Below, in pieces: positions 8,624-16,875 of a DNA stretch of 64,000 nucleotides. The stretch is from Clostridiaceae bacterium (GTDB lineage Bacteria; Bacillota; Clostridia; Lachnospirales; Lachnospiraceae). The notes under the pieces were generated by a model. The model saw nothing but the letters and a program-made list of their open reading frames with translations. It had not been told where the DNA came from and did no database searches. The stretch spans positions 38,758 through 102,757 of the forward strand of contig QXXC01000011.1 in NCBI GenBank assembly GCA_009911305.1. The letters are read 5' to 3'. The number at the start of each line of letters is the position of its first letter. The first letter of the stretch is position 1. Made by a program: the position numbers and the translations under genes.

Positions 8624-8863
8624 ATGGTAAAGATGAGACTGAAAAGAATGGGCCAGAAGAAGGCGCCTTTCTATAGAATTGTTGTTGCAGATTCCAGATC
8701 CCCGAGAGACGGAAGATTCATCGAGCAGGTTGGCTACTATGATCCGAATACGGATCCGAGCACGATCAAGTTCGACGAGGAGGCTGCAAAGAAGTGGTTA
8801 GCAACAGGTGCTCAGCCAACCGAGACCGTCGGTAAGCTTTTAAAAATCGCCGGTATCCAGTAA
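8624..8863 (+). CDS. rpsP: 30S ribosomal protein S16
   Basis: 79 residues, starting [20 protein letters not shown], the family N-terminus. It is an early-assembly 16S rRNA-binding protein of the small subunit. Two in-frame ATGs occur (8618 and 8624); the second is chosen because GGGAGGTG ends 8 nt upstream of it, whereas the first is only 3 nt away, and because family members begin at this position. The gene heads the standard rpsP-KH-rimM-trmD order. Confidence 0.96.
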   Translation: MVKMRLKRMGQKKAPFYRIVVADSRSPRDGRFIEQVGYYDPNTDPSTIKFDEEAAKKWLATGAQPTETVGKLLKIAGIQ

Positions 8864-8891
8864 ACCAGCTCAGCCTGTGAGGTAAATGGTT

Positions 8892-9119
8892 ATGAAAGAA
8901 TTAGTTGAGATTATCGCGAAAGCGCTGGTTGAGAACCCAACTGAAGTTACTGTGACGGAAACGGTGAAGGATGACGAGATTGTGCTGGAGCTGAAGGTCG
9001 CGCCTTCCGATATGGGCAAGGTGATCGGCAAGCAGGGCAGGATTGCAAAGGCGATCCGCTCTGTCGTGAAAGCGGCGGCTTCCAGGGACAATAAAAAAGT
9101 AATTGTTGAGATTCAGTAA
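8892..9119 (+). CDS. khpA: KH-domain RNA-binding protein (KhpA family)
   Basis: 75 residues, a single type-II KH domain. The RNA-binding GxxG loop is GKQG at residues 46-49 within MGKVIGKQGRIAKAIRS. KhpA dimerises with KhpB (EloR/Jag) and acts on mRNAs for cell elongation and division in other Firmicutes; that role is transferred from the family. ATG 8892 is chosen over ATG 8886 because the GAGGT ribosome site is 8 nt upstream of the former and only 2 nt from the latter. It lies between rpsP and rimM and is followed directly by a terminator-like hairpin. Confidence 0.92.
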   Translation: MKELVEIIAKALVENPTEVTVTETVKDDEIVLELKVAPSDMGKVIGKQGRIAKAIRSVVKAAASRDNKKVIVEIQ

Positions 9120-9120
9120 C

Positions 9121-9157
9121 AAAAAAGCCGTTGTTCCGTGAGGATGACGGCTTTTTT
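9121..9157 (+). terminator. Intrinsic terminator inside the rpsP-trmD cluster
   Basis: Perfect 11-bp stem: AAAAAAGCCGT (9121-9131) with ACGGCTTTTTT (9147-9157), 15-nt loop, ending in six T. Because both arms carry A/T runs it could act on either strand. It lies 1 bp after the KH gene and 28 bp before rimM. Confidence 0.85.
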
Positions 9158-9185
9158 CTGCGCAAAGGCGCATGAGGAGGAAGAG

Positions 9186-9698
9186 ATGGAGGAGTTTCTG
9201 CGTGTGGGAGTGATCACATCTACCCACGGGCTTCGGGGAGAGGTAAAGGTATTTCCCACAACGGATGATGTGAAACGTTTTAAGAGCCTTAAGAGGGCTG
9301 TGATCGATACAGGGGCGGGGCTTCTTCCGGTGGAGATAAGCCAGGTTCGTTTCTTTAAAAATCTGGCGATCCTGAAATTTAAGGATCTGGACTCGATTAA
9401 CGATGTGGAGCCGTACCGGAAGCGGGATCTTCTGGTGAGACGCGAGGACGCGGTTCCTCTGGGGCCGGACGAGCATTTTATAGCGGATCTGATCGGGCTT
9501 TCGGTGGTAACGGACGCCGGGGAGGAATTCGGGACGGTGCGGGATATCCTGCAGACAGGGGCAAATGATGTGTATGTCATTGACGGCAGGGATGGAAAGG
9601 AATATCTGTTTCCATCGATCAGAGAGTGCATCCTGGATGTGAATCTGGAACAGGGCCAGGTGACGGTCCACATCATGGACGGGCTTCTGGATCTGTGA
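9186..9698 (+). CDS. rimM: 16S rRNA-processing/ribosome maturation factor RimM
   Basis: 170 residues. RimM binds S19 and the 30S head during late small-subunit assembly. The N-terminal RimM barrel starts LRVGVITSTHGLRGEVKVFP and the PRC-barrel half contains DLIGLSVVTDAGEEFGTVRDI and NDVYVIDGRDGKEYLFPSI, the usual C-terminal signature. Start ATG 9186 sits 5 nt after GAGGAGG; the longer frame would read through the terminator hairpin. It is followed 31 bp later by trmD. Confidence 0.95.
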   Translation: MEEFLRVGVITSTHGLRGEVKVFPTTDDVKRFKSLKRAVIDTGAGLLPVEISQVRFFKNLAILKFKDLDSINDVEPYRKRDLLVRREDAVPLGPDEHFIADLIGLSVVTDAGEEFGTVRDILQTGANDVYVIDGRDGKEYLFPSIRECILDVNLEQGQVTVHIMDGLLDL

Positions 9699-9729
9699 CG
9701 TATACGAACGCGCTGTGGAGAGAACATAC

Positions 9730-10479
9730 ATGCATTTTCATATTCTTACCCTGTTTCCGGAGATGGTGACAGGGACTTTAAATACAAGCATTACGGGCCG
9801 CGCGATGGAAAAGGGGCTGATCCGGGTGGATGCGGTCAATATCCGGGATTATTCTAAAGATAAGCATCATCATGTGGACGACGCCCCGTACGGAGGGGGA
9901 GCCGGGATGGTGATGCAGCCGGGTCCTGTGTTTGACGCCTATGAGGCCCTGGCCGCCCGCCTGGGGAAGCGTCCCAGGGTTCTCTATATGACGCCCCAGG
10001 GGCGTGTGTTTAACCAGGACATCGCCGGGGAGCTCGCGCAGGAGGAGGATCTGGTCTTCCTGTGCGGCCATTATGAGGGCATTGACGAGCGCGTGCTGGA
10101 GATGATTGTCACGGATCCGCTCTCGATCGGCGATTACGTGCTCACCGGGGGCGAGCTGCCGGCTATGGTGATGATTGACTGCATCAGCCGTCTGATCCCC
10201 GGGGTGCTGAACAATGACGTTTCCGCCGAGTTTGAGTCTTTTCACGACAATCTTCTGGAGTACCCGCAGTATACGCGGCCGGAATCGTTTATGGGCAGGC
10301 GCGTGCCGGAGGTGCTGCTGTCCGGACACCACAAAAATATCGGGCAGTGGAGACGTCAGAAGGCGATAGAGAGGACGCTTCGGGCGCGGCCGGATTTGCT
10401 TGAACAGGCGTCCCTGACGCCAGAGGAGCAGGCGTTTTTGGAGGAGCTTAAGAAAAGCGCGGAGTTGACAAACGGATAG
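9730..10479 (+). CDS. trmD: tRNA (guanine37-N1)-methyltransferase TrmD
   Basis: 249 residues. SPOUT-class enzyme that methylates G37 next to the anticodon, using S-adenosylmethionine, and so prevents frameshifting. The motifs HVDDAPYGGGAGMVMQPGP (residues about 48-66), CGHYEGIDERV and the trefoil-knot AdoMet loop SIGDYVLTGGELPAM are all present. The ATG at 9730 matches the family start MHFHILTLFPEM; a GTG five codons earlier is in frame but lies within the ribosome-binding region. Confidence 0.97.
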   Translation: MHFHILTLFPEMVTGTLNTSITGRAMEKGLIRVDAVNIRDYSKDKHHHVDDAPYGGGAGMVMQPGPVFDAYEALAARLGKRPRVLYMTPQGRVFNQDIAGELAQEEDLVFLCGHYEGIDERVLEMIVTDPLSIGDYVLTGGELPAMVMIDCISRLIPGVLNNDVSAEFESFHDNLLEYPQYTRPESFMGRRVPEVLLSGHHKNIGQWRRQKAIERTLRARPDLLEQASLTPEEQAFLEELKKSAELTNG

Positions 10480-10644
10480 CCGGGATATATAATGAAGAAG
10501 AATTTTGTTCTTGCAAAATGGTATGCCTGCCGCGGGCCGCTTATCGCAGAATGTGCGTAAAAGCCTGTCCCGCAGCGTGGTAAATCCTGCCTCCGGCCGG
10601 GCTTAATCAGGCTGATTGATATCAATAATTAAGGAAGGATACTC

Positions 10645-12726
10645 ATGAGAAACAAGCAGAAAATTTTGATCGCAGACGACTCAGAGATGAACCGCGCTAT
10701 CTTAACAGAGATGCTGGACGCAGAGTATGAGATTATTGAGGCAGAGGATGGGACAGAGGCCGTAGCGGCGCTGCAGAAGTACGGAACCGAGCTTTCCCTG
10801 GTCCTCCTTGACATTGTTATGCCGAAGATGGATGGCTTTGGCGTTCTTATGGTTATGGATCAGCACCGGTGGATTGATGATATTCCGGTTATTATGATCT
10901 CAGCGGAAAATTCGTCTTTTCAGATTGAAAGGGCATATGATCTGGGAGTTACGGATTTTATTAACAGGCCCTTTGACGCGCGTGTGGTCCATCGCAGGGT
11001 GGTCAACACGCTTCTTCTGTATACCAAGCAGAAGCGCCTGATCGATCTGGTAACGGAACAGATCTATGAAAAAGAGAAGCAGAGCAGCCTGATGGTGGAT
11101 ATCTTAAGCCACATCGTTGAATTCCGGAACGGGGAGAGCGGCCTGCATGTGCTGCATATCCGTGTGCTGACCGAGCTGTTTTTGAAGCAGCTTGTCACGA
11201 TGACGGATCAGTATCCTCTCACCCAGACGGATATTTCGATGATCAGCACAGCGTCTGCGCTCCATGATATCGGGAAAATCTCCATATCCGGGAAGATTCT
11301 GAATAAACCCGGGAGACTGACCGAGGAAGAGTTTGCCATTATGAAGACGCACTCCGCGATCGGCGCGGACATCCTGCGGCAGCTTCCTTTCCATCAGAAC
11401 TCACCGCACGTGAAGACGGCGTATGAAATCTGCCGCTGGCATCATGAGCGATACGACGGCCGGGGGTATCCGGACGGCTTAAAGGGAGATGAGATCCCGA
11501 TCTCGGCGCAGATCGTGGCCCTGGCGGACGTCTATGACGCGCTTACCAGCGAGAGAGTATATAAAAAGGCGATCCCGCACGAGGAGGCGGTCAGGATGAT
11601 CCTGGACGGCCAGTGCGGCGTGTTTAACCCGCTCCTGCTCGAATGTCTGACAGCGGTTTCGGAAAGCCTTCCGGAGGAGCTTAAGCAGGATACGGCCAGG
11701 ATGGATCCCGAAGGGGTAAAGGAGCTCACGGAGGAGCTTCTGCGCCGCCATGAGATCACGTCCTCGGAGCGCACGCTCCAGCTTCTGGAGCATGAGCGTA
11801 TGAAATACAGCTTTTTCGCCTCTCTTTCAGAGGAGATTCAGTTTGAATATACGGAGGTTCCGTCCATGCTCAGCCTCTCCTCGTGGGGAGCGGAGCGTCT
11901 TGGGCTTCCGGAGATGATCATGGATCCCATGCATGACGATCAGGTATGCTCGATCGCGGATATGGAGCGCATCGGAAGGCTCAGAAAGCTTCTGCGCGCC
12001 ACGACGCCGGAGCAGCCGAACGTGCAGTATGAGTGCAAGCTGTCCGTGGGAGGGATTGAGCGGTGGGCGCGCTTTATCTGCAGGGCGATCTGGTCGGCCG
12101 ATATGCCGCCGCAGTATATGGGCGCGTTTGGCAAGACGGTTGATATCCACGAGGAGCGCCTGCGGATTGAACATCTGGAGCATGAGGTGGCTCATGACAC
12201 GCTGACAGGGCTTTTGAACCACAAGCATGCGAGAAAGCGGATTGTCTCTCAGATGAAGGACGATCCGGGCGCGAAATTCGCCCTGGCGGTTCTTGACCTG
12301 GATGATTTTAAGTCTGCAAATGATACATACGGCCATATGTTCGGCGATGAGGTGCTCAAGTATTCTGCCAATCAGTTAAAGAGCAGTGTGCGGGGCAATG
12401 ATATAGTGGCCCGCATCGGCGGAGACGAATTCCTGATTTTCTTAAAGTGCGAGAAGAACCTGGAGGCGATCATGGATCGGATCTTCCATTCACTGCTTGG
12501 AACGTATAAGGCATTTCCGATCTCGTTCAGCATGGGCGTTGCGCAGACGGAGATCGCCGGGACGGACTATCCGGGCCTGTTCCAGGCGGCGGATCACGCG
12601 CTTTACACCGTGAAACGCAGCGGTTCCGGGCGTTATTGCTTTTATGATACATCGATGCAGGAGGGAAATGTCACCTTTTCCATGATCGATAAGGTATATG
12701 AAGAGGACGGCAGGGACGACGGGTGA
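10645..12726 (+). CDS. Response regulator with REC, HD-GYP, PAS-like and GGDEF domains
   Basis: 693 residues. Domain order: receiver (about 5-122, phospho-acceptor Asp56 in LLDIVMPKMDG), HD-GYP phosphodiesterase (about 140-340; HDIGK at 207-211, HHERYDGRGYP at 266-276), a PAS-like stretch (about 390-510), and a C-terminal GGDEF diguanylate cyclase (about 530-685; GGDEF at 592-596 preceded by the RGND inhibitory I-site five residues earlier). Both c-di-GMP-hydrolysing and -making active sites look intact, so phosphorylation could switch the balance. Oddity: the receiver's usual Lys before Pro is Arg (NRPF). It is followed by an Hpt protein and a hybrid kinase, which should be its phosphate donors. 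The 165-bp upstream gap has no recognised riboswitch. Confidence 0.93.
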   Translation: MRNKQKILIADDSEMNRAILTEMLDAEYEIIEAEDGTEAVAALQKYGTELSLVLLDIVMPKMDGFGVLMVMDQHRWIDDIPVIMISAENSSFQIERAYDLGVTDFINRPFDARVVHRRVVNTLLLYTKQKRLIDLVTEQIYEKEKQSSLMVDILSHIVEFRNGESGLHVLHIRVLTELFLKQLVTMTDQYPLTQTDISMISTASALHDIGKISISGKILNKPGRLTEEEFAIMKTHSAIGADILRQLPFHQNSPHVKTAYEICRWHHERYDGRGYPDGLKGDEIPISAQIVALADVYDALTSERVYKKAIPHEEAVRMILDGQCGVFNPLLLECLTAVSESLPEELKQDTARMDPEGVKELTEELLRRHEITSSERTLQLLEHERMKYSFFASLSEEIQFEYTEVPSMLSLSSWGAERLGLPEMIMDPMHDDQVCSIADMERIGRLRKLLRATTPEQPNVQYECKLSVGGIERWARFICRAIWSADMPPQYMGAFGKTVDIHEERLRIEHLEHEVAHDTLTGLLNHKHARKRIVSQMKDDPGAKFALAVLDLDDFKSANDTYGHMFGDEVLKYSANQLKSSVRGNDIVARIGGDEFLIFLKCEKNLEAIMDRIFHSLLGTYKAFPISFSMGVAQTEIAGTDYPGLFQAADHALYTVKRSGSGRYCFYDTSMQEGNVTFSMIDKVYEEDGRDDG

Positions 12727-12796
12727 CACTTGAATAACACAGGAATGAAGGCCGCCGGGTATGGGGACGGTTACAGAGAACAGGAGGGAAAGCGAT

Positions 12797-13165
12797 ATGA
12801 TGAGCCTGGAAGCATGCTATGACGCGCTTGGAGGAAACTATAAGGCGGTGCTTGGCCGCTTAAGCAGCGAGCGGATTGTCAAAAAATTTGTACTGAAATT
12901 TTTGAATGATCAGAGCTACGTCCTGCTGGAGCAGTCCATGCAGGATAAAAATTATGAGGAAGCCTTCCGGGCGGCGCATACGATCAAGGGAGTGTGCCAG
13001 AATCTGAGCTTTGACAGGCTCGGCGATTCCAGCAGCCGCCTGGCGGAGGCGCTGCGGTCCGGGTGGACGCCGGAGGCGGACGCTCTTGTGGACGAGGTAA
13101 AGCGGGATTACCAGGAAACCGCAGACGCGATCCGGGCGTTCCAGACAGAAAATGGGGAGAGTTAA
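12797..13165 (+). CDS. Histidine-containing phosphotransfer (Hpt) protein
   Basis: 122 residues, one Hpt four-helix domain. The phosphorylated histidine is His61 in AAHTIKGVCQNLSF. Such proteins shuttle phosphate from the receiver of a hybrid kinase to a separate response regulator. Start ATG 12797 has GGAGGG eight nt upstream. It lies between the REC/HD-GYP/GGDEF regulator and the hybrid kinase whose start touches its stop, so all three are likely one operon and one relay. Confidence 0.92.
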   Translation: MMSLEACYDALGGNYKAVLGRLSSERIVKKFVLKFLNDQSYVLLEQSMQDKNYEEAFRAAHTIKGVCQNLSFDRLGDSSSRLAEALRSGWTPEADALVDEVKRDYQETADAIRAFQTENGES

Positions 13166-13166
13166 G

Positions 13167-15710
13167 GTGCGGAACAGAATATCGCGTTTTTTGGTGAGCA
13201 GCGCAGCCTTGGTTACGATTCTCTGCGCAGCGGTCTTTTCCTTCCTGGCGTTTTTTATGAACAAGAGGAGTCTGGAAACCATCCGTGAGATCGGCAATAT
13301 CTATATGTCGGGCATGAGCGAACAGATTTCCCGCCACTTTGGGACAACGATGATTCTGCGGCTGTCACAGATCGAGGCGCTGCTCGACAGCTTCCCTCCG
13401 GAACGCCAGGGAGGAGAGGAGCTTCGGGAATCGCTCACGTACAATGCAAAGGCCAGGGGCTTTGAATACCTTGCGTTCTATTCGGAAGACGGGCAGTTTG
13501 AGATGATTTACGGCGCCCCGATCCATGTGACGGATCCGAAGCCGTTTCTGGACTCCTTAAACAGGGGAGAAAAGAAGATTGCCGTCGGGACAGACGCACA
13601 GGGCAACAATATCGTCCTGCTGGGCGTTTCATCGACGTATGAGATGTCCGGCGGGTTAAAGTGCACGGCTCTGGTGGCGGGTCTTCCGGTGGAATATATC
13701 AGCACCACCCTGTCCCTGGATGTCAATGATTCCCTGGTCTATTCGCATATCATCCGAAAGGACGGCAGCTTCGTCATCCGCAGTGCGGACGCGAGCCGTG
13801 ATACATATTTTGAGCGTATCCTGGAGACAAGCTATACGTATGACGGAGTGACGCCCGAGATGACAATTGAAAAACTGGAGGCCGCCATGGAGGCGGGGGA
13901 AAGTTATTCGGGGATTGTGCAGACAGATGAGGGAAGACGGCATATTTACAGCATCCCTCTGCCGTATTCGGAGTGGAATCTTCTGACCGTTATGCCATAT
14001 GGAGCGCTGGATCAGTCTGTCAACAGGCTGGGAAGGCAGTGGTCAGTGATGGCGCTGGGAGGCTGTATTCTGGTTGTAGCGGTTCTGATTCTTGTGTTCG
14101 CCAAATATTTAAAGCTGGCGCGCCAGCAGATGATCGCGCTTGACGAGGCGAGAAAGGAAGCCGTTCAGGCAGCCAGGGCCAAGAGTGAATTTCTGTCCAA
14201 TATGAGCCATGACATCCGGACGCCGATGAACGCGATTGTCGGGATGACGGCGATTGCCACAGCAAATATCAACAACCAGCAGCAGGTTCAGAACTGCCTG
14301 CGCAAGATCACCCTCTCCAGCAAGCATCTTCTGGGACTCATCAACGACGTGCTGGATATGTCCAAGATTGAGAGCGGGAAGATGACGCTCAATGTGGATC
14401 AGATCTCGCTCCGCGAGGTCATGGACAGTATCGTCAATATCGTCCAGCCTCAGATACGCAGCAAGAATCAGCAGTTTGACGTGGTGATTCACGATATTAC
14501 CGCAGAAAATGTATACTGCGACAGCGTGCGCCTGAATCAGGTGCTCTTAAACCTGCTCTCCAATGCGATCAAATTCACGCCGGAGAAAGGACGGATTCTG
14601 ATTTCCATGTATGAGGAGCCGTCCGAGATCAGCCAGGATCACGTGCAGATCCATATACGTGTAAAGGACAGCGGAATCGGGATGACGCCGGAGTTCAAGG
14701 CGCGTATCTTTGAGTCCTTTGTGCGCGAGGACAGCGCCCGCGTCCGCAGGACAGAAGGCAGCGGCCTGGGCATGACGATCACAAAATATATTGTGGACAC
14801 AATGGGCGGCACGATCGACGTGGAGAGCGAGCCCGGCAAAGGCAGCGAGTTCCATATCGCGCTGGATCTGGAGATCGCGGATATCCAGGAGGCGGACATG
14901 ATCCTGCCGGACTGGAGGATGCTTGTGGTTGACGATGACAGAGAGCTGTGCGAGAGCACCGTGTCAGCGCTGAAATCCATTGGAATTACAGCTGACTGGA
15001 CGCTGTCCGGCGAGGCGGCGGTGCGCATGGTTGACGAGCGCTATCAGAGAAATGACAGCTATCACATCATTCTTCTGGACTGGAAGCTGCCGGGCATGGA
15101 CGGGATCGAGACGGCGCGCAGGATCCGGGAGCGCCTGGGAGAGAATGTGCCGATTCTGCTGATTTCCGCCTACGATTGGGGCGAGATTGAGGAGCAGGCA
15201 AGGGGCGCGGGCGTCAGCGGCTTTATTTCCAAGCCCCTGTTCAAGTCTACCCTGTTCCACGGCCTTAAAAAGTATGCCGATATGGACAGCGTTCCGGCGG
15301 AGAAGGAAAGCGAGCGGAGCATTGATTTTACCGGGCGCAGGATCCTTCTGGCCGAGGACAATGAGCTGAACTGGGAGGTGGCGGAGGAGCTCTTAAAGGA
15401 GCTTGGCCTGGAGCTTTTCTGGGCGCAGAACGGCCGGATCTGCCTGGATATGTTTGTGGACTCCCAGGAGGGCTATTACGATGCGGTCCTGATGGATCTG
15501 CGGATGCCGGAGATGAACGGTTATGAAGCCACGGAGGCAATCCGGGCGCTGCCGCGGGCCGATGCGGGACTTCCGATCATCGCCATGACAGCGGACGCGT
15601 TTTCGGATGATATCCGGAAGTGCCTGGAATGCGGGATGGATGCGCATGTGGCGAAGCCGATTGATATCCGGGAGCTGTCGCATTTGCTGGAGAAATATAT
15701 TGGTCAGTAA
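13167..15710 (+). CDS. Hybrid sensor histidine kinase with two receiver domains
   Basis: 847 residues from a GTG start placed 1 nt after the Hpt stop, with GGGGAG upstream; an ATG at 13152 overlapping the Hpt gene is possible but has no ribosome site. N-terminal membrane segment (about 8-32), an extracytoplasmic Cache-like sensor region, a second membrane segment (about 290-312), HisKA dimerisation domain with His348 (SHDIRTP), HATPase_c with N box (NLLSNAIKF), DSGIG and GSGLGM boxes, then two receivers with Asp638 (LLDWKLPGMDG) and Asp777 (LMDLRMPEMNG). This BarA/TorS-like layout, but with the Hpt domain encoded separately, feeds the neighbouring Hpt protein. The signal sensed is unknown. 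Confidence 0.93.
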   Translation: MRNRISRFLVSSAALVTILCAAVFSFLAFFMNKRSLETIREIGNIYMSGMSEQISRHFGTTMILRLSQIEALLDSFPPERQGGEELRESLTYNAKARGFEYLAFYSEDGQFEMIYGAPIHVTDPKPFLDSLNRGEKKIAVGTDAQGNNIVLLGVSSTYEMSGGLKCTALVAGLPVEYISTTLSLDVNDSLVYSHIIRKDGSFVIRSADASRDTYFERILETSYTYDGVTPEMTIEKLEAAMEAGESYSGIVQTDEGRRHIYSIPLPYSEWNLLTVMPYGALDQSVNRLGRQWSVMALGGCILVVAVLILVFAKYLKLARQQMIALDEARKEAVQAARAKSEFLSNMSHDIRTPMNAIVGMTAIATANINNQQQVQNCLRKITLSSKHLLGLINDVLDMSKIESGKMTLNVDQISLREVMDSIVNIVQPQIRSKNQQFDVVIHDITAENVYCDSVRLNQVLLNLLSNAIKFTPEKGRILISMYEEPSEISQDHVQIHIRVKDSGIGMTPEFKARIFESFVREDSARVRRTEGSGLGMTITKYIVDTMGGTIDVESEPGKGSEFHIALDLEIADIQEADMILPDWRMLVVDDDRELCESTVSALKSIGITADWTLSGEAAVRMVDERYQRNDSYHIILLDWKLPGMDGIETARRIRERLGENVPILLISAYDWGEIEEQARGAGVSGFISKPLFKSTLFHGLKKYADMDSVPAEKESERSIDFTGRRILLAEDNELNWEVAEELLKELGLELFWAQNGRICLDMFVDSQEGYYDAVLMDLRMPEMNGYEATEAIRALPRADAGLPIIAMTADAFSDDIRKCLECGMDAHVAKPIDIRELSHLLEKYIGQ

Positions 15711-15727
15711 TAAATATGCGGCGGGAC

Positions 15728-15756
15728 TTGCAATTACCGGATTTTTGTGGTAAACT
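15728..15756 (+). promoter_or_regulatory. Promoter and leader of rplS
   Basis: TTGCAA (15728-15733), 17-nt spacer, extended -10 TGGTAAACT ending at 15756. The roughly 75-nt leader before rplS could hold the L19 autoregulatory leader known from Firmicutes, but I could not fold it convincingly. Confidence 0.65.
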
Positions 15757-15838
15757 ATTACCCTGTGAAATAAAGAGATGCTCCGCTGTTGCCGTGCGGC
15801 ATTAAGAGCGTCAAAGATTTTAAAGGAGGTTCACTGAG

Positions 15839-16186
15839 ATGAACGAGATTATCAGGAAGATTGAGACAGAGCAGTTAAAGGAGAGCGTGCCGTCCTTCAA
15901 TGTGGGAGATACGGTGAGAGTATCTGCGAAGATCAAAGAGGGAAACCGTGAGAGAATCCAGGTGTTTGAGGGCACTGTGATCAAGAGACAGAACGGGGGC
16001 TTAAGAGAGACCTTTACCGTGCGGAAGAATTCCAACGGCGTGGGCGTTGAGAAGACGTGGCCGCTGCACTCCCCGTCGGTTGTGGATGTTCAGGTTGTGA
16101 GACGGGGCAAGGTAAGGAGAGCGAAGCTGTACTACTTGAGAGACAGGGTCGGCAAGGCTGCCAAGGTAAAAGAGCTTGTAAAATAA
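15839..16186 (+). CDS. rplS: 50S ribosomal protein L19
   Basis: 115 residues, complete. L19 sits at the 30S-50S interface near the A-site side. Recognisable by [36 protein letters not shown] and the C-terminal [29 protein letters not shown] ribosome site. It is followed by a GNRA-loop terminator and then by lepB, the usual Clostridia order after trmD, here displaced by the inserted phosphorelay operon. Confidence 0.97.
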   Translation: MNEIIRKIETEQLKESVPSFNVGDTVRVSAKIKEGNRERIQVFEGTVIKRQNGGLRETFTVRKNSNGVGVEKTWPLHSPSVVDVQVVRRGKVRRAKLYYLRDRVGKAAKVKELVK

Positions 16187-16200
16187 GAGGTATAAAGCGC

Positions 16201-16230
16201 AGGGGGACAATGAAAATTGTCCCTTTTATC
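16201..16230 (+). terminator. Terminator after rplS (GAAA tetraloop)
   Basis: GGGACAAT (16204-16211) pairs perfectly with ATTGTCCC (16216-16223) around a GAAA tetraloop, with G-U extension and a TTTTATCTT tract. Transcription of lepB and beyond therefore depends on read-through or a separate promoter. Confidence 0.85.
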
Positions 16231-16259
16231 TTCGTATAAAAACAGGGCGGGGAGCTTAG

Positions 16260-16808
16260 ATGTATCAGGAAGAGAAGAGCAGCCGTGTGAGGCTGGTTGT
16301 GAACTGGATTGTGGATGTGATTGTGGTGCTCTCCATTGCCTGGTTCGTGGTGTTTGCCATGGGACGGCAGCTCGTCGTGTCAGGGCAGTCCATGGAACCG
16401 GAGCTTTCCCAGGGGGAAGTGGTTTTGATGAACCGGATTATCTACCATCTGAGGAAGCCGGAGCGCTTTGATATTGTGGCCTTTGAAAAGGAAGGCGAGA
16501 AGGGAAAATATTATATGAAGCGGATCATCGGGATGCCGGGGGAGACGGTTCAGATAAAGGACGGCCTTGTCTACATCGACGACCGGCTCCTGGAGGCGGA
16601 GGACGGGCTTCAGAGTGCGGCCCTTGCGGGCCTGGCCGAGCATCCGATCACGCTGGGGGAGGATGAATATTTCCTGCTGGGGGACAACCGAGAGAGCAGT
16701 GAGGACAGCCGCTTTGTGAATGTGGGCAATGTGAAAGAAGAACAGATAGGGGGCATTGTGTGGTTTCGGATCCGTCCGCTGAGCCGCTTTGGCCGGCTGG
16801 GGTTTTAG
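16260..16808 (+). CDS. lepB: Type I signal peptidase
   Basis: 182 residues, one N-terminal membrane segment (about 12-34), catalytic part outside. It removes signal peptides from exported proteins. The catalytic dyad is visible: Ser44 in SGQSMEP and Lys87 in YYMKRIIGMPGE; the C-terminal box GDNRESSEDSR is also intact. Short length is typical of Gram-positive Sip enzymes. A GGGGAG site precedes the start. It forms part of the rplS-lepB-rbgA-rnhB block. Confidence 0.96.
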   Translation: MYQEEKSSRVRLVVNWIVDVIVVLSIAWFVVFAMGRQLVVSGQSMEPELSQGEVVLMNRIIYHLRKPERFDIVAFEKEGEKGKYYMKRIIGMPGETVQIKDGLVYIDDRLLEAEDGLQSAALAGLAEHPITLGEDEYFLLGDNRESSEDSRFVNVGNVKEEQIGGIVWFRIRPLSRFGRLGF

Positions 16809-16875
16809 AGCATGCTTCATATATGCTCCGGGCGGGCCGGCGTCTGGTGTTTTTTGCAGGTTAGGAGGTTGACGG

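Noticed and set aside
10480..10644. Possible cyclic di-GMP riboswitch before the HD-GYP/GGDEF gene
   Set aside because: A GCCTCCGGCC string recalls the GEMM core, but the GGGCAAACC and tetraloop-receptor parts are missing and the expected helices do not form.
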